A DNA stretch of 5,290 nt from VRUE01 sp035698885 (GTDB lineage: Bacteria; Actinomycetota; Thermoleophilia; Solirubrobacterales; 70-9), in the NCBI GenBank assembly GCA_035698885.1, contig DASSBJ010000139.1:1-5290 (forward strand), written 5' to 3'. A program made the translations under genes and the position numbers. The notes under the pieces are model-generated. The model worked only from the letters and a program-made list of their open reading frames with translations. It searched no databases and was not told the origin of the DNA. Below, one piece after another: positions 4,853 to 5,290 of this stretch. Positions within the stretch are counted from its first letter, which is position 1; each line of letters opens with the position of its first letter.

Positions 4853-5290
4853 CTACCCCGCCGCGCTTGCCCGCGCCACCCGCGCCCGCCCGCCGCGCCG
4901 GTGGTGACGCTTATGCTTACGCGCCTTCGAGCAGCGGGTCTGCATCAGGGCCCTGTCGGCGAACTGCTTGCCGTTCTGGCCCAGGCCCCTGACGTTGGCG
5001 CGGTTTCTGCCCGGCTTGAAGCAGAGGTTGCGGCTGTTGACGATCAGGCCCTTCTTGCCGCCCTGCATGTGCAGGATCACCCTTGAGATCGGGGCGTCGG
5101 GGGCGTCTTCGACCGTCGCCCTGATCCCGCCATGGACCGAGTCGATCCTGGTCGCCACCTCGACGTTCACGAGCCCGCGCAGGTCGAAGACCATGTCGGG
5201 CAGCTTGTGGTTGGAGGAGCGCAGCCAGACCGGGCCCTGGAGCGGTTCGTCCAGCAGAGGCGTCCAGGCCTTGATGTAGCCGTAGCGGGC
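4853..5290 (-). CDS. C-terminal part of an uncharacterised, probably secreted Thermoleophilia-type protein (5' end outside window)
   Basis: The frame is open from the window's right edge to TAG at 4853-4855, giving the last 145 residues. ATG 5194 is internal: the 32 codons before it continue the family pattern (YGYIKAWTPLLDEPLQGP, VWLRSSNHKLPD). Other recognisable blocks are FDLRGLVNVEV, RIDSVHGGIRATVEDAPDAP, ILHMQGGKKGLIVNSRNLC and NGKQFADRALMQTRC. The protein ends in a very basic tail (KARKHKRHHRRGGRARVAR). I recall this C-terminal module from large, repeat-poor secreted or surface proteins of Solirubrobacterales, none with a known function. Two cysteines in the visible part could pair. The stop lies only a few bases from the TetR relic. 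The start, signal peptide and full domain order cannot be seen. Confidence 0.8.
   Translation of the reverse strand, partial: ARYGYIKAWTPLLDEPLQGPVWLRSSNHKLPDMVFDLRGLVNVEVATRIDSVHGGIRATVEDAPDAPISRVILHMQGGKKGLIVNSRNLCFKPGRNRANVRGLGQNGKQFADRALMQTRCSKARKHKRHHRRGGRARVARASAAG

Overview
The window is about 70% GC, with the strong G/C third-position bias of a high-GC actinobacterium. Two protein families point to class Thermoleophilia (Solirubrobacter/Conexibacter-like). One is the exported protein at 3270-4028, whose 'FSPRALPKRHDAPITLHG ... AGLPVC ... FPEQKP ... IPKIAGGAG ... LQAKAKITF' pattern I recognise from memory as a multi-copy, uncharacterised family of that class. The other is the C-terminal fragment at 4853-5290 ('LLDEPLQGPVWLRSSNHKLPD ... 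QGGKKGLIVNS'), which has the same taxonomic flavour. This assignment is recall, not a search result.

The left half (1-2337, plus strand) is a tightly packed run. It contains the last 30 codons of a gene ending in a probable membrane helix (1-93), a type-3 copper tyrosinase core (90-887), a small protein resembling the beta-sandwich 'lid' domain normally fused to such cores (880-1323), and an endonuclease/exonuclease/phosphatase (EEP, DNase I-like) family enzyme (1327-2337). Junctions are a 4-base ATGA overlap, an 8-base overlap and a 3-base gap, so co-transcription and translational coupling are likely. The run could make a cytoplasmic phenol-oxidising enzyme whose active-site lid or copper-delivery domain is a separate polypeptide. 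Why an EEP hydrolase accompanies it is unknown.

The right half (2350-5290) is entirely on the minus strand and converges on the first run with only 12 bases between the two stop codons. In transcription order (right to left) it holds the 3' part of a secreted-type gene (4853-5290), a decayed fragment of a TetR gene (about 4738-4850), a TetR regulator (4072-4701), an exported protein (3270-4028), a second TetR regulator (2632-3213) and a small coiled-coil protein with a C-terminal membrane anchor (2350-2577). Each intact TetR gene has a -10-like box 7-8 bases before its start codon, suggesting leaderless or near-leaderless mRNA, and an inverted repeat in its promoter suggesting autoregulation. 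The TetR at 4072-4701 sits beside a perfect 16-bp palindrome.

No tRNA, rRNA, CRISPR array, insertion sequence or convincing intrinsic terminator was seen, and no gene-free stretch exceeds 300 bases. The least ordinary signals are the split tyrosinase core/lid pair, its linkage to an EEP enzyme, and the frameshifted TetR remnant, which matches the DNA of the neighbouring TetR gene and abuts the other TetR promoter.
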